Below the pieces are notes generated by a model. It saw nothing but the letters and a program-made list of their open reading frames with translations, did not search any database and was not told where the DNA came from. The translations under genes were made by a program, and so were the position numbers. This document shows, in pieces, positions 1 to 7,898 of a DNA stretch of 26,908 bases. The stretch comes from a virus, in the IMG/VR virus record IMGVR_UViG_3300021170_000062, positions 1 to 26,908 of that record; one strand, given 5' to 3'. Position 1 is the first letter of the stretch; every line of letters starts with the position of its first letter.

Positions 1-1
1 G

Positions 2-862
2 CACCGAGACTCGCCACCAAATAGAAGTCGCCTGCTGCTCGAGCGCATCGACGCCACGCTGGCCCATCCCCCCACCGTTCCCACCCGCAACGCGCAGCCA
101 GCGCAGCAGCCGGTCGCGTGCTCGATGTGTCAAGGTCGAAAAGTAGTAGGGATCCCTGGCGTGACGTGCGAATGGTGCGACGGTACCGGCATTGACAAGA
201 TTGCGTCCGAGTTGAAGTCCCGCGAAACCCGCAACGCGCAGGGGGAGGTAGACGGCGGGTATTTCGCGGAGGGGCAGGCGGAGCAGCAGGGACCTCAACC
301 AGCCGCGCCGCCAACGTACGCGGGACCGATTTGGGCACCACCTGAGGATTGGCTAAAAGATCATGAGATACCAGCGTTGGGATCTGCACTGCAGAAACTG
401 GGCTCTCACCTTGCCAATATGTTGTTAGAGGATGATTGGAACAATATCCAGCAAATGCTATTTGCTGTAGCACGAGAAAGCGCCGCCCCTCAACCGCCAG
501 CCGGCAAGGGCCAGGAGCAGCATTACACCGTCTTGCTTGGAAAGCTCGCAGAGCGAGAGCAAATGTGGCATGACATCGGAGCCATCTGCGCCAGCGGCTG
601 GACTCGCGATAATGAAGCACGCTCTCCCAACGAATGGGCCGAAGCGTTGCTGCACGATCGCGACGAACTGCGCGATAAGCTAGCCGACGCCATCCCCCGC
701 GAGATCCACGACAGGTTGGTGAGAGATGCGAAGCGGGAGGCGTTGAGGGAGGCGGCGGATTGGTTCGAAAGCTGCACCACTGCCGATGGGACCTATTGGC
801 CCGATGCGGTCTGGCAAGAATTGCGTCGCATGGCCTCAGAGCACGAGCGAGGCGGAAAATGA
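2..862 (+). CDS. Phage hypothetical protein with DnaJ-type zinc motif (5' partial)
   Basis: The reading frame is open to the left edge with no ATG, GTG or TTG before the ATG at 125. The cysteine pair just before that ATG belongs with the one after it, so the true start is probably outside the window. Reading from base 2, a CSMC pair followed by CEWCDGTG forms a CxxCxG...CxxCxGxG pattern like a DnaJ zinc centre, probably one zinc site. A Gln/Pro/Ala-rich linker follows, then a charged, probably helical C-terminal half with the phrase REALREAADWFES, of a kind common in small accessory proteins of Burkholderia-type phages. It overlaps the next gene by ATGA, so the first three genes are translationally coupled. 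Function is unknown; binding of a partner protein or nucleic acid through the zinc site is possible. Confidence 0.75.
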   Translation, partial: HRDSPPNRSRLLLERIDATLAHPPTVPTRNAQPAQQPVACSMCQGRKVVGIPGVTCEWCDGTGIDKIASELKSRETRNAQGEVDGGYFAEGQAEQQGPQPAAPPTYAGPIWAPPEDWLKDHEIPALGSALQKLGSHLANMLLEDDWNNIQQMLFAVARESAAPQPPAGKGQEQHYTVLLGKLAEREQMWHDIGAICASGWTRDNEARSPNEWAEALLHDRDELRDKLADAIPREIHDRLVRDAKREALREAADWFESCTTADGTYWPDAVWQELRRMASEHERGGK

Positions 863-1020
863 TCTGGCTCTTGGTCCTGTTCGTCCATACCTCGCACCCG
901 TGGCACATCACGCGGGAGATCTACGCCGACAAAGCCGAATGTCAGGCCGTGGCCGATAGTTTCAACGCGATCGATCCGATGCTAGAAGAGCGTTGCGAAC
1001 CAATGGATCTAAGAAAATGA
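859..1020 (+). CDS. Small protein with N-terminal hydrophobic segment (53 aa)
   Basis: The ATG at 859 overlaps the TGA of the upstream gene (ATGA), which decides the start over a longer in-frame extension that would lie inside the upstream gene. The product begins MIWLLVLFVHTS, a short hydrophobic stretch that could be a signal or anchor. A hydrophilic part with two cysteines follows (AECQAVADSF... EERCEP). This pattern, a hydrophobic start followed by a two-Cys helical pair, recurs in small phage proteins, but I do not recognise a function. It overlaps the next gene by ATGA. Confidence 0.65.
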   Translation: MIWLLVLFVHTSHPWHITREIYADKAECQAVADSFNAIDPMLEERCEPMDLRK

Positions 1021-1256
1021 TCCTGCATGAGCAAACTCTGGCATGCTCTAACTGCTCCTGGCGCGGTACACCAGACAAGCTTCTGTCTGCTCCAAATCCA
1101 TTCGGAGGACTACTGCGCGGCTGCCCTAATTGCCAGTCGATCATCTTTTCAGAAGGCTGCACATGGCCCGGATGCGATGGTCCAGGGTATAACCGCATCA
1201 ATACGCGTGATGGCTGGCGCAACCTGTGCGGGCTACACGCTCCACACTTCAAATGA
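1017..1256 (+). CDS. Zinc-ribbon-like small protein (79 aa)
   Basis: The ATG at 1017 forms an ATGA overlap with the stop of the upstream gene; the in-frame TTG at 993 is less likely. The protein has CSNC near residue 10, CPNC near residue 44, and later Cys residues in CTWPGCDG and LCGLH. The first two pairs suggest a zinc ribbon and the last ones possibly a second site. It closes a three-gene coupled cluster whose members are all small and two of which carry CxxC pairs. The function is not recognised; a DNA- or protein-binding accessory role is the likeliest class. Confidence 0.65.
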   Translation: MILHEQTLACSNCSWRGTPDKLLSAPNPFGGLLRGCPNCQSIIFSEGCTWPGCDGPGYNRINTRDGWRNLCGLHAPHFK

Positions 1257-1268
1257 TTGCTGTACGCA

Positions 1269-1284
1269 CCGCCCGATTCGGCGG
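1269..1284. other. Small GC hairpin between the two plus-strand gene groups
   Basis: CCGCC at 1269-1273 pairs with GGCGG at 1280-1284 around a six-base loop. No T-run follows (ATTAAAG comes next), so it is not a canonical terminator. It lies 19 bases before the ATG of the first secreted-protein gene and could be a terminator remnant or an RNA processing element. I saw no convincing promoter in the 46-base gap. Confidence 0.3.
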
Positions 1285-1302
1285 GATTAAAGAGGAGAGT
1301 TT

Positions 1303-2046
1303 ATGAGAACATTGCAAACATTTCTAGCCGCAATATTCGTGGCTGCTATAGTGATGTCGCATGTATCAGCAAATGCTCAAACTATTTATTATGGTGGGAT
1401 TTGTGCAAGCGGTAATGTATGCGCTTCATATTCTAAACAGAACCTTTGTGAACAAGTAATGAAGCAATTAAATACCCCAACTACCTACTATTCATCTGCT
1501 GGGTTTGTTGTGCCCTATTCCACCTTTCCAGAAGGTGCTTGTACATTCATGAACTTAGCTGGAGCTAGTAAAGGACAAAGGACCATTTTTAATGGAATTG
1601 TTACCACTTGTCCTAGCACTTGCGACACACCCACTCCAGTAAACAGTGAACCTAAAAGCGGACTATTCACTCCTACATTAACTTTTAATGGCCTTAGTTC
1701 TGGAATAACATACTCAATACAGCAAGGAGAATATCAAGAAATAGGGGACGCTGTCTTTGCGCAAGTTTATATACAATTGTCATCGAAAGGTACTTCTACT
1801 GGAACGGCTTCAATTACAGGGCTTCCATTTACACCTACCACAGCATTTTCTTCTCAATGCGCTGGAGGAGGAATTGTAAGCGGCGCTGCTGGATTATCTG
1901 GGTACACAGGACAAATAGCTGTAAATATATGCCAGACGAACGCGTATCTTCTAGCCGACGTGGCGCCGGGGGAGACTTTGCTCACGAATGCGAATTTCTC
2001 TAACACCAGCACAATCATTGCTAACTTCATGTACTTCAAGCAATAA
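1303..2046 (+). CDS. Secreted protein with phage-fibre-tip-like C-terminal domain
   Basis: A Shine-Dalgarno-like purine run (GAGGAGAG) precedes the ATG at 1303. Residues 1-26 form a Sec signal peptide: MRT, a hydrophobic core, then SANAQ with a likely AxA-type cut. The mature N-terminal half is rich in Cys, Ser and Thr. From about residue 118 the text LFTPTLTFNGLSSG, then YQEIGDAVFAQVYIQL, ITGLPF and a final IIANFMYF resembles the small C-terminal domain seen at the end of many tail fibres; the tailspike at 2888-4786 ends in a domain of the same type. The gene is clearly AT-richer than the late operon and uses AT-ending codons, suggesting separate acquisition. It probably acts in the periplasm or on the cell surface, perhaps as a lysogenic-conversion gene. 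The function is inferred only. Confidence 0.75.
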   Translation: MRTLQTFLAAIFVAAIVMSHVSANAQTIYYGGICASGNVCASYSKQNLCEQVMKQLNTPTTYYSSAGFVVPYSTFPEGACTFMNLAGASKGQRTIFNGIVTTCPSTCDTPTPVNSEPKSGLFTPTLTFNGLSSGITYSIQQGEYQEIGDAVFAQVYIQLSSKGTSTGTASITGLPFTPTTAFSSQCAGGGIVSGAAGLSGYTGQIAVNICQTNAYLLADVAPGETLLTNANFSNTSTIIANFMYFKQ

Positions 2047-2056
2047 AGGATAACTA

Positions 2057-2860
2057 ATGAAAACTCTCGCGGGGATTTTCTTTTCCATCTGCTGCGCAAT
2101 CAGTTCAGGAGCGCAAGCGCAGGTTCAAGTCAGCACAGCTGGGAATTACGGCCGATTGTCTATTAATTCTGGCGCCGTTCTGGATAGCACTTACAGTCAA
2201 CGCACGTTTAATAATGTTACGTACAACTTGGGAAACTTCGACTTCGCTATGCAGGCGTCTTTCCCTGGTCTATATACGAATGCGTCGGATGTGCCTGCTC
2301 AATATGGCGGTACTACCCTAGACAGCATTACATGGACTTTTTCTGGGCAGAATGGGAGTTATGGGTGTGGGTCTAGGTGTGGAAGTGGTATCTACCTCAC
2401 CTATGCTCCTGCGCTAAATCCGGATGGCAGCACAATTACCCCGCTGCATGTTTATTTGATGACGGCCCAGCAAGAACTAAACCAGGATGGAAGTCCAGTT
2501 GTACTTCAGGGATTCTGTGGCGCGCAGCCCTGTCAGCTAGCACAGTGGCAGGATGTAGCTCCAGCTGTTATGGCAGACGGATCAGCCGCAGTATTCAATC
2601 ATTCGTTTTCTAACTGCACCTTTTGGCTACACTGTGATATATGGACTCTTAGCGGGCATCTACCAGCTGGTAACGTAATTATGAATCCAGATGGGACCAC
2701 CAGTCTCGTGCCGATTCTTTATCTTCTTCATGTGTCCGGTGCCGCATGCGGCGGAAGGAGCTGTGGGATTATTGGAAACGCTACATTATTTGTAACTGTT
2801 CCAGCGTTTCATACTACTTATATCGCGCCGCCCAATCCTCCAGGCGGAGGTGATGACTAG
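2057..2860 (+). CDS. Secreted protein of unknown function (267 aa)
   Basis: It starts ten bases after the previous stop, with AAGGATAA upstream of the ATG, so the two genes form an operon. Residues 1-21 are a signal peptide (MKTLAGIFFSICCAISSGAQAQ, cut after AQA or nearby). The mature protein is beta-like and rich in Gly, Ser and Asn, with several Cys pairs (GCGSRCGSG, FCGAQPC, NCTFWLHC, ACGGRSCG) that suggest disulphides in an oxidising compartment. It ends in a Pro/Gly tail (PPNPPGGGDD). I do not recognise the family. Its place at the end of a cargo pair, convergent with the late operon and bounded by a terminator, suggests a moron or conversion gene. Confidence 0.75.
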   Translation: MKTLAGIFFSICCAISSGAQAQVQVSTAGNYGRLSINSGAVLDSTYSQRTFNNVTYNLGNFDFAMQASFPGLYTNASDVPAQYGGTTLDSITWTFSGQNGSYGCGSRCGSGIYLTYAPALNPDGSTITPLHVYLMTAQQELNQDGSPVVLQGFCGAQPCQLAQWQDVAPAVMADGSAAVFNHSFSNCTFWLHCDIWTLSGHLPAGNVIMNPDGTTSLVPILYLLHVSGAACGGRSCGIIGNATLFVTVPAFHTTYIAPPNPPGGGDD

Positions 2861-2864
2861 GCAG

Positions 2865-2884
2865 AAACGGGCTTCGGCCCGTTT
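2865..2884. terminator. Bidirectional intrinsic terminator between convergent operons
   Basis: AAACGGGC (2865-2872), loop TTCG, GCCCGTTT (2877-2884): an eight-base-pair stem with a stable tetraloop. On the plus strand TTTATTTC continues from it. The minus-strand late operon ends at 2888, directly beside it, so the same hairpin probably stops both transcripts. Confidence 0.85.
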
Positions 2885-2887
2885 ATT

Positions 2888-4786
2888 TCATGGCAATAGA
2901 TAAGTTCCAAAAATATTTAATACAGTACCGGATCCTCCTGGATAAGTGTTGTCGTAGTTCTGCACCGCTACGGTACCTGTTCCTGAAACCGCCAATCCTT
3001 GAAGCATCTTTCCGGTGGATGCTGATTCGCGTCCGTAACACAACACCGGAGGGCCTGTGGACGCAGTTGATGGAAGTGTCACGTTGATCGATGTTGCACC
3101 AGTCCCATTGGTTGTGATAGTAACGACGGCAATGAAGTGAACGACTTTATTGATTCTTAAATACCATCCAGAAGCACTAACGGTAGTCAGTATCCCTGTT
3201 CCTGAAGTAGCAACCGGAACATAGGTAACCCATCCACCATTAGTCGGAGTCTGATATGAACGCACACCAGGCACGCTCAAATCAGTATTAAGTTTTACCG
3301 GCGTTGCATTGGTGCCTGGATTTCCTCCTATTACATTCAAATATCTAACATTGTTCGAATTGCTGTAGTCAATCATAGGTGCCATGCCAGTCCACTGATT
3401 ATCAGTGAAGCTCGCACTGATGACACTGGCCGCTCCGAAGCATTGAACCGGAGTCGTTCCGGCTACGCCCTCCCAGTCACACTGGGTAAAGGTCGCATCC
3501 AGAACGAAGCAACCCGTATCGCAGAAGAAAGCGCCAGATCCTCCCGTTGACGACAGCAGGCAGTTGGTCAGAGACATCTTGTTCGCGTAGGAAACCTCGA
3601 GTGCGATCTGACCACCAGTTCCTCCACCGAATACGCAGTTGACAAACTTGACCGGCTGCCATACAGCAGTGCTAGCCGTGCCCACGATATGTACGGCTGG
3701 ACCAACCGTAGTCAAAGTGGGCTCGAATACGCAATTTGTGAATTGTGCCCCGCCGAACAAAGCTGCTGGCTGATCCATATATAGCGTGCCATTATTTGAA
3801 GGTGCTCCGGTAAATTCCACATCTGACCAAACCAAAGAGCCCAATCCATTTAGATAGCAGCAATAGGTTCCTCCTCCGGTCAGGAACCGGCACCGGCTCA
3901 TGATCATATCTACGCCGGCAGCTGCAGAGCAGTTCACATAAAATTGCGCTCTAAAACATGCATAGAAGATGCAATCGAAAAAGCTCAGATAAAACGCAGG
4001 AGATGAGCCATCGATATGAACTAGATCGTATCCACCCGATAGCAGACAAGCGTCTAGAACCACATTGTTGCAGCCTGTGATCCATACTAGCCAGTTATTA
4101 GGCGTAGCTCCGGTAGCGTTTGCAACTATGGAAAGACGAGAAAGTTTTCCAACGTTCGTAAACTTTATCGCCGCAACATTCATCCCGGATGAGCATTGAA
4201 TTGAACTTGGAGATCCTGCCGAATCAGAATCACCTTGCAATATCTGGTGAGGACTTGGGAGAAGAGTGCCGGATATAATATAGGTACCGCTAGGGAAAAA
4301 TACTTCAGTTGCGGTAGAAGCTAAGGCTAAATTGATTGCTGCCGTATCATCTGTAACGCCATCGCCTTTTGCACCGAAATCCTTGACGCTGCGGAATTCT
4401 CCTAGTTTCGCTGCAACATTAGTAATTGTTGCTCCAGATCCTACTGGCGTATAGCTGACATTGGCTGCATTGTTGACGTTAGGAGCAGTCAGATCCCCGA
4501 TGCCGTAGATGTTGTCATACGTTGGGCCGATCTGTACTCCTAGAATATCTGTGATGATGAACTTATAGGACACTCCTCCTGTCAGCCATATCTCGAACGG
4601 AGGAATCCCGGCTGGACTCAGCACGATCGGATTAGTATTCGCTACATTTCCTGCCGACGTCGTATAGGTCGCTGCCGGCGTCGTTGTTCCTGCCAGATAC
4701 GTATTGATGAATCCACCATTGGCAGGGAGCGCATTCGAGCCTAACCAATGATCTCCATTACCAACGGGTGAGAGAAATACGCTCAT
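2888..4786 (-). CDS. Tailspike with pectate-lyase-type beta-helix
   Basis: The product has 632 residues. Residues 1-100 form a virion-anchoring head (SPVGN, then NGGFINTYLAGTTTPAATY and a later YDNIYGIGD) that resembles the P22-type head-binding domain in layout. Residues 132-155 carry the signature FGAKGDGVTDDTAAI, typical of the entry to right-handed beta-helix proteins of the pectate lyase 3 family. The helix runs to about residue 505. The last 120 residues form a small fibre-tip-like domain ending IFGTYLLP. Such proteins trimerise and bind or cleave surface polysaccharide; catalytic residues cannot be read from sequence alone. It is the last gene of the late operon, one base after the fibre gene stop. 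Confidence 0.88.
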   Translation of the reverse strand: MSVFLSPVGNGDHWLGSNALPANGGFINTYLAGTTTPAATYTTSAGNVANTNPIVLSPAGIPPFEIWLTGGVSYKFIITDILGVQIGPTYDNIYGIGDLTAPNVNNAANVSYTPVGSGATITNVAAKLGEFRSVKDFGAKGDGVTDDTAAINLALASTATEVFFPSGTYIISGTLLPSPHQILQGDSDSAGSPSSIQCSSGMNVAAIKFTNVGKLSRLSIVANATGATPNNWLVWITGCNNVVLDACLLSGGYDLVHIDGSSPAFYLSFFDCIFYACFRAQFYVNCSAAAGVDMIMSRCRFLTGGGTYCCYLNGLGSLVWSDVEFTGAPSNNGTLYMDQPAALFGGAQFTNCVFEPTLTTVGPAVHIVGTASTAVWQPVKFVNCVFGGGTGGQIALEVSYANKMSLTNCLLSSTGGSGAFFCDTGCFVLDATFTQCDWEGVAGTTPVQCFGAASVISASFTDNQWTGMAPMIDYSNSNNVRYLNVIGGNPGTNATPVKLNTDLSVPGVRSYQTPTNGGWVTYVPVATSGTGILTTVSASGWYLRINKVVHFIAVVTITTNGTGATSINVTLPSTASTGPPVLCYGRESASTGKMLQGLAVSGTGTVAVQNYDNTYPGGSGTVLNIFGTYLLP

Positions 4787-4787
4787 A

Positions 4788-5888
4788 TCAGAACATCATA
4801 AAGCCAGAGAATTCGGATGTCTGTCCAATAAAGAAATTCGCGCTTAGTCCAGCACCGCTATTGTTGTTCACACTTATCGTATCTGCCGCCGTAAGAAAAA
4901 CACATGTACTAGCTGTCATCGCTGCAACATTGGTAGTGGTAACTTGCGGAACAAACGGGCCAAATGTTTGTCCGCTAGATATAACAAGATTGAAACCTAC
5001 ATTCAATGTTCCACCAGAATTGTTCGTAATGCTAACCATTGCATTGATTTGATACCAGCCTGTTATGGGAGCTGTAAATACTCCGGTTGAATTGCTATAT
5101 CCAGTGCCATTCTGTTTATTGATCGTATCGAATACGATAATTGGGCCACCAGTAGTCTGATTGCTGGAACGTCTAGCATGAAACGCTGGCTGATTTGCAT
5201 TCGTTCCTATACGCAATAATCCGCTATAGGTCGTTGCTTGATTCGATATCGTATCCGCTCCGGAAAGCGTCATTGCATATGGGAGTACAGACGGCACGCT
5301 AGGGTTGCTCTCCCCTAGCAGCGCGACTTGAACCGAATTCAGTCCGCTATCCAGAGCCATTCCGGTGTCCATAGTCAGAACGACCGTGGTGGATACTCCA
5401 AATGTGCTGGTCAGAACAGAGCCGTAAACAATGCCGGCAGTGACGGTTGCCTTAACGCGCCGCCCTACCTGAAACGTCGTGGTCGTGTTTCCAGGAGTAG
5501 TAAACGTCGTGGCGCTCGAGTATGTCGGCACTGCATTAGATGCAATCCACTCCGATGTGACTCCTACTCCTGTGTCGTTAATGCCAGTGACGTTATCGAT
5601 GATCCAGATCTGAAATCCGGTCGAGTCGGTGAGCTGGAACTTGTAAGCCTGCCCGGATAGAAGCCATACAGCGCCGGCAAAACGACCATCCGGTCCGAGC
5701 TGCATCGATACTGCGTTCTGAACAGAGCCCAGATTGTTCGCATAGGTTGCGATCGGCGTGCTTGTCCCGGCCTGGAACGTGTTTAGGAATCCGCCATTTA
5801 GTGGTAGATTAGGGGGGAAATTGGCGCCAGCAGCCCCGAAGAATTGCTGACTTTCGTTCCCGATCGGCGAAAAATTATACGTTGCCAT
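4788..5888 (-). CDS. Tail fibre with C1q-like C-terminal domain
   Basis: The product has 366 residues. Its first 105 residues match the tailspike head in arrangement: SPIGN, NGGFLNTFQAGTSTPIATY, a phrase with DGRFAGAVWLLSG, then IIDNVTGIND. The middle is a Ser/Thr-rich beta region. The last 135 residues read like a C1q/TNF-type trimeric jelly roll (FHARRSSNQ..., GYSNSTGVFTAPITGWYQI, then alternating beta strands to the end). The start ATG directly follows the upstream TAA (TAAATG). It is probably a second, alternative receptor-binding protein, or an adaptor on the same tail site as the spike. Confidence 0.8.
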   Translation of the reverse strand: MATYNFSPIGNESQQFFGAAGANFPPNLPLNGGFLNTFQAGTSTPIATYANNLGSVQNAVSMQLGPDGRFAGAVWLLSGQAYKFQLTDSTGFQIWIIDNVTGINDTGVGVTSEWIASNAVPTYSSATTFTTPGNTTTTFQVGRRVKATVTAGIVYGSVLTSTFGVSTTVVLTMDTGMALDSGLNSVQVALLGESNPSVPSVLPYAMTLSGADTISNQATTYSGLLRIGTNANQPAFHARRSSNQTTGGPIIVFDTINKQNGTGYSNSTGVFTAPITGWYQINAMVSITNNSGGTLNVGFNLVISSGQTFGPFVPQVTTTNVAAMTASTCVFLTAADTISVNNNSGAGLSANFFIGQTSEFSGFMMF

Positions 5889-7898
5889 TTATGGTTTCGT
5901 AATGCCTGCACCTGGCGCCATAGCCTTCTTAGCAGCCTGCGCGGCCGCGCGCCGTGCTAGCACTTCCCGTCCGAATGTCACTGCACCAGGAGGCAACCCC
6001 ATAGCTACAGCAGCCGTCTCTGCCAATCCATGAGCGGCCGCGGCTACGAACGAATTGCTGTTGTTCACATACGAACCTCGAGGCTGCTGCTGCGTATAGC
6101 GCGCGGTATTCGCCAGAGATTCGACGTGCTGTGCGGTCTGCGGATCAAAAATGCTATTCAGTTTCGAGGACAGGCCATTTCGATATAGGGCGCTATTCAG
6201 CCCAGCCTGAGAAAAGTTCCCAGTCCCATTCAGGATTCCTGCCCTTTGGCTCAGGTAATCCATAGCACCGGCCGCCATATGCTGATGCCCGAGCGTATCT
6301 AGATTCTGTCGCATCAGCGTAACATCAGCATCGTTACCGTTCACGATGAATTTCTGCACAAAGTCATCAGGAGGAACCGTTCCTTTCACGGCCGCGTTGT
6401 ATGCAGGATCAGCCCGCAAGGCATCAAAACGGGCTTTGGCTGCACCTCGAGCAGCATCGGCTAGCGGTTTAAGCGCGGCCGCGCCTCCGGTCATTGGGAG
6501 GCTTTCTAGCGCATCCCGGACGATTCCAACGGCCATCCCGGCATTCCCATTGCCCTGCCGTTCCGCTGTGCGCTGGGCACTTGCCAAATCGGTTCTAAGA
6601 TTTTCAAATTGCTCGAACGACATTTGGCCGCTCGATTTCACATCATCCAAAACGCCTTGTATTTCAGATGGCAGATATCTGGTCTTGAATTGCCTAGCCA
6701 GCGCTTGCTGCGCTGCGCCTACAAAAGATGATCCATCTACTGGCAGATTCCCGCCATTTGCATCAGCAAGCGCCTGATATTTTTCCCTAATATCAGCAAC
6801 GGCAGGAGCGTCCCGCCGCAGATAAGAGTCGATCACGCCTTGTCCGGTTTGCGCTGCCGTGGTTGCGCTCACATCGGGAGCAGCCGCTTGTTTAATGGCT
6901 CCTATATTGTCGATCAGTAGACCATTCTGACCATTGAACAAATCAGCCATCCCAGGAGTCTGCGCGCGCTTGTTCCATTCGTTGGAAAGCTTGTCCAGGC
7001 CTCCAGGAAGCACTCCTGCGCTAGCCTGACCCTCCGTTAGCTTGATGGGAACCGGAAGCGATTCGGCCTCGGCATGTCTGGCCAGAACATCCGGATTGAC
7101 CGGAATGCCTCTAGCCTGTGCTAACAGGACCGCTGCCTGTGTTTCCGGCGTCATCTGATTGACGGTAGGAAGCGGCGTAGTCCTTAGATTCGTGCCCCCA
7201 ACCGCCGCAGATCCCGCCGCTGGCTTCGAGATAGCCCCGCGGAGCGCCGACACTCCTGCGCCCGCTGCCTCTGCCGCACCAGTAACCAGAGGAAGATTGG
7301 ATACGACATTACCAGCAATAGCACCAAGGCGCGGAGCGCCGGCCTGTTCCGCCAGCTGACGATAGCCCGATCCGGCCATGCCAAGTGTTTTCCCGATAGC
7401 CTCTGACGCGGCTGTTGGAATGCTGCCAACAATCGTCGTAGGCTGACTCCAATGCCCGGGGGTGATTGCGGCCCCAATTCTTGATAGGACAGATCCGACA
7501 TTCTGCAGCGTTGGGCTATTGAATTGTTCCGGAGTTCCTAGATCTCCTACAAACTTGCCAGTCTGAGATACCAAGGCGCCAGGAGCATTCAAGACAGTAG
7601 ATCCGACTGCTTCCGCTCCACCGCGTACCAGAGGTCCGATCAGACCTCCTTCTTCCGGATGCTGAGCTTGCCGCTCAAGGAATTGCTGCCAGGCAGGAGT
7701 CTGAGGATCTTCTACGCTGCCAGCAGGAATAGAAGCTGAAACTGGCTGCGCCGCCCCTCTGATTGCTCCTACTGCAGGTTGATTCTTGAATGTGCGCGGA
7801 GCTTCCTGTATTCCTGCCGGCGCAGCGGCGTCCCATTCATCGATGGCAGATCTGGTCGAAGCTGGGCGATCCGGAGCAGCTGCATCCCACGCATCCAT
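5889..7898 (-). CDS. Putative ejection (internal virion) protein, gp16 position
   Basis: The product has 669 residues, rich in Ala, Gly and Gln, with no clear enzymatic motif. The N-terminus repeats DAWDAAAPD...DEWDAAAPA, a tandem acidic/aromatic motif. The rest is mostly predicted helix, with hydrophobic Ala/Gly runs such as residues 200-225 that could interact with membrane. It overlaps the previous gene by TAATG. Position, size and composition fit the third ejection protein of P22-like phages (gp16, 609 residues), which is released into the periplasm or inner membrane during DNA entry. The functional call rests on synteny and composition, not on a recognised domain. Confidence 0.65.
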   Translation of the reverse strand: MDAWDAAAPDRPASTRSAIDEWDAAAPAGIQEAPRTFKNQPAVGAIRGAAQPVSASIPAGSVEDPQTPAWQQFLERQAQHPEEGGLIGPLVRGGAEAVGSTVLNAPGALVSQTGKFVGDLGTPEQFNSPTLQNVGSVLSRIGAAITPGHWSQPTTIVGSIPTAASEAIGKTLGMAGSGYRQLAEQAGAPRLGAIAGNVVSNLPLVTGAAEAAGAGVSALRGAISKPAAGSAAVGGTNLRTTPLPTVNQMTPETQAAVLLAQARGIPVNPDVLARHAEAESLPVPIKLTEGQASAGVLPGGLDKLSNEWNKRAQTPGMADLFNGQNGLLIDNIGAIKQAAAPDVSATTAAQTGQGVIDSYLRRDAPAVADIREKYQALADANGGNLPVDGSSFVGAAQQALARQFKTRYLPSEIQGVLDDVKSSGQMSFEQFENLRTDLASAQRTAERQGNGNAGMAVGIVRDALESLPMTGGAAALKPLADAARGAAKARFDALRADPAYNAAVKGTVPPDDFVQKFIVNGNDADVTLMRQNLDTLGHQHMAAGAMDYLSQRAGILNGTGNFSQAGLNSALYRNGLSSKLNSIFDPQTAQHVESLANTARYTQQQPRGSYVNNSNSFVAAAAHGLAETAAVAMGLPPGAVTFGREVLARRAAAQAAKKAMAPGAGITKP

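Noticed and set aside
1257-1302. Possible sigma70 promoter before the first secreted-protein gene (TTGCTG ... GATTAA)
   Set aside because: Spacing is about 22 bases, too long to support a promoter.
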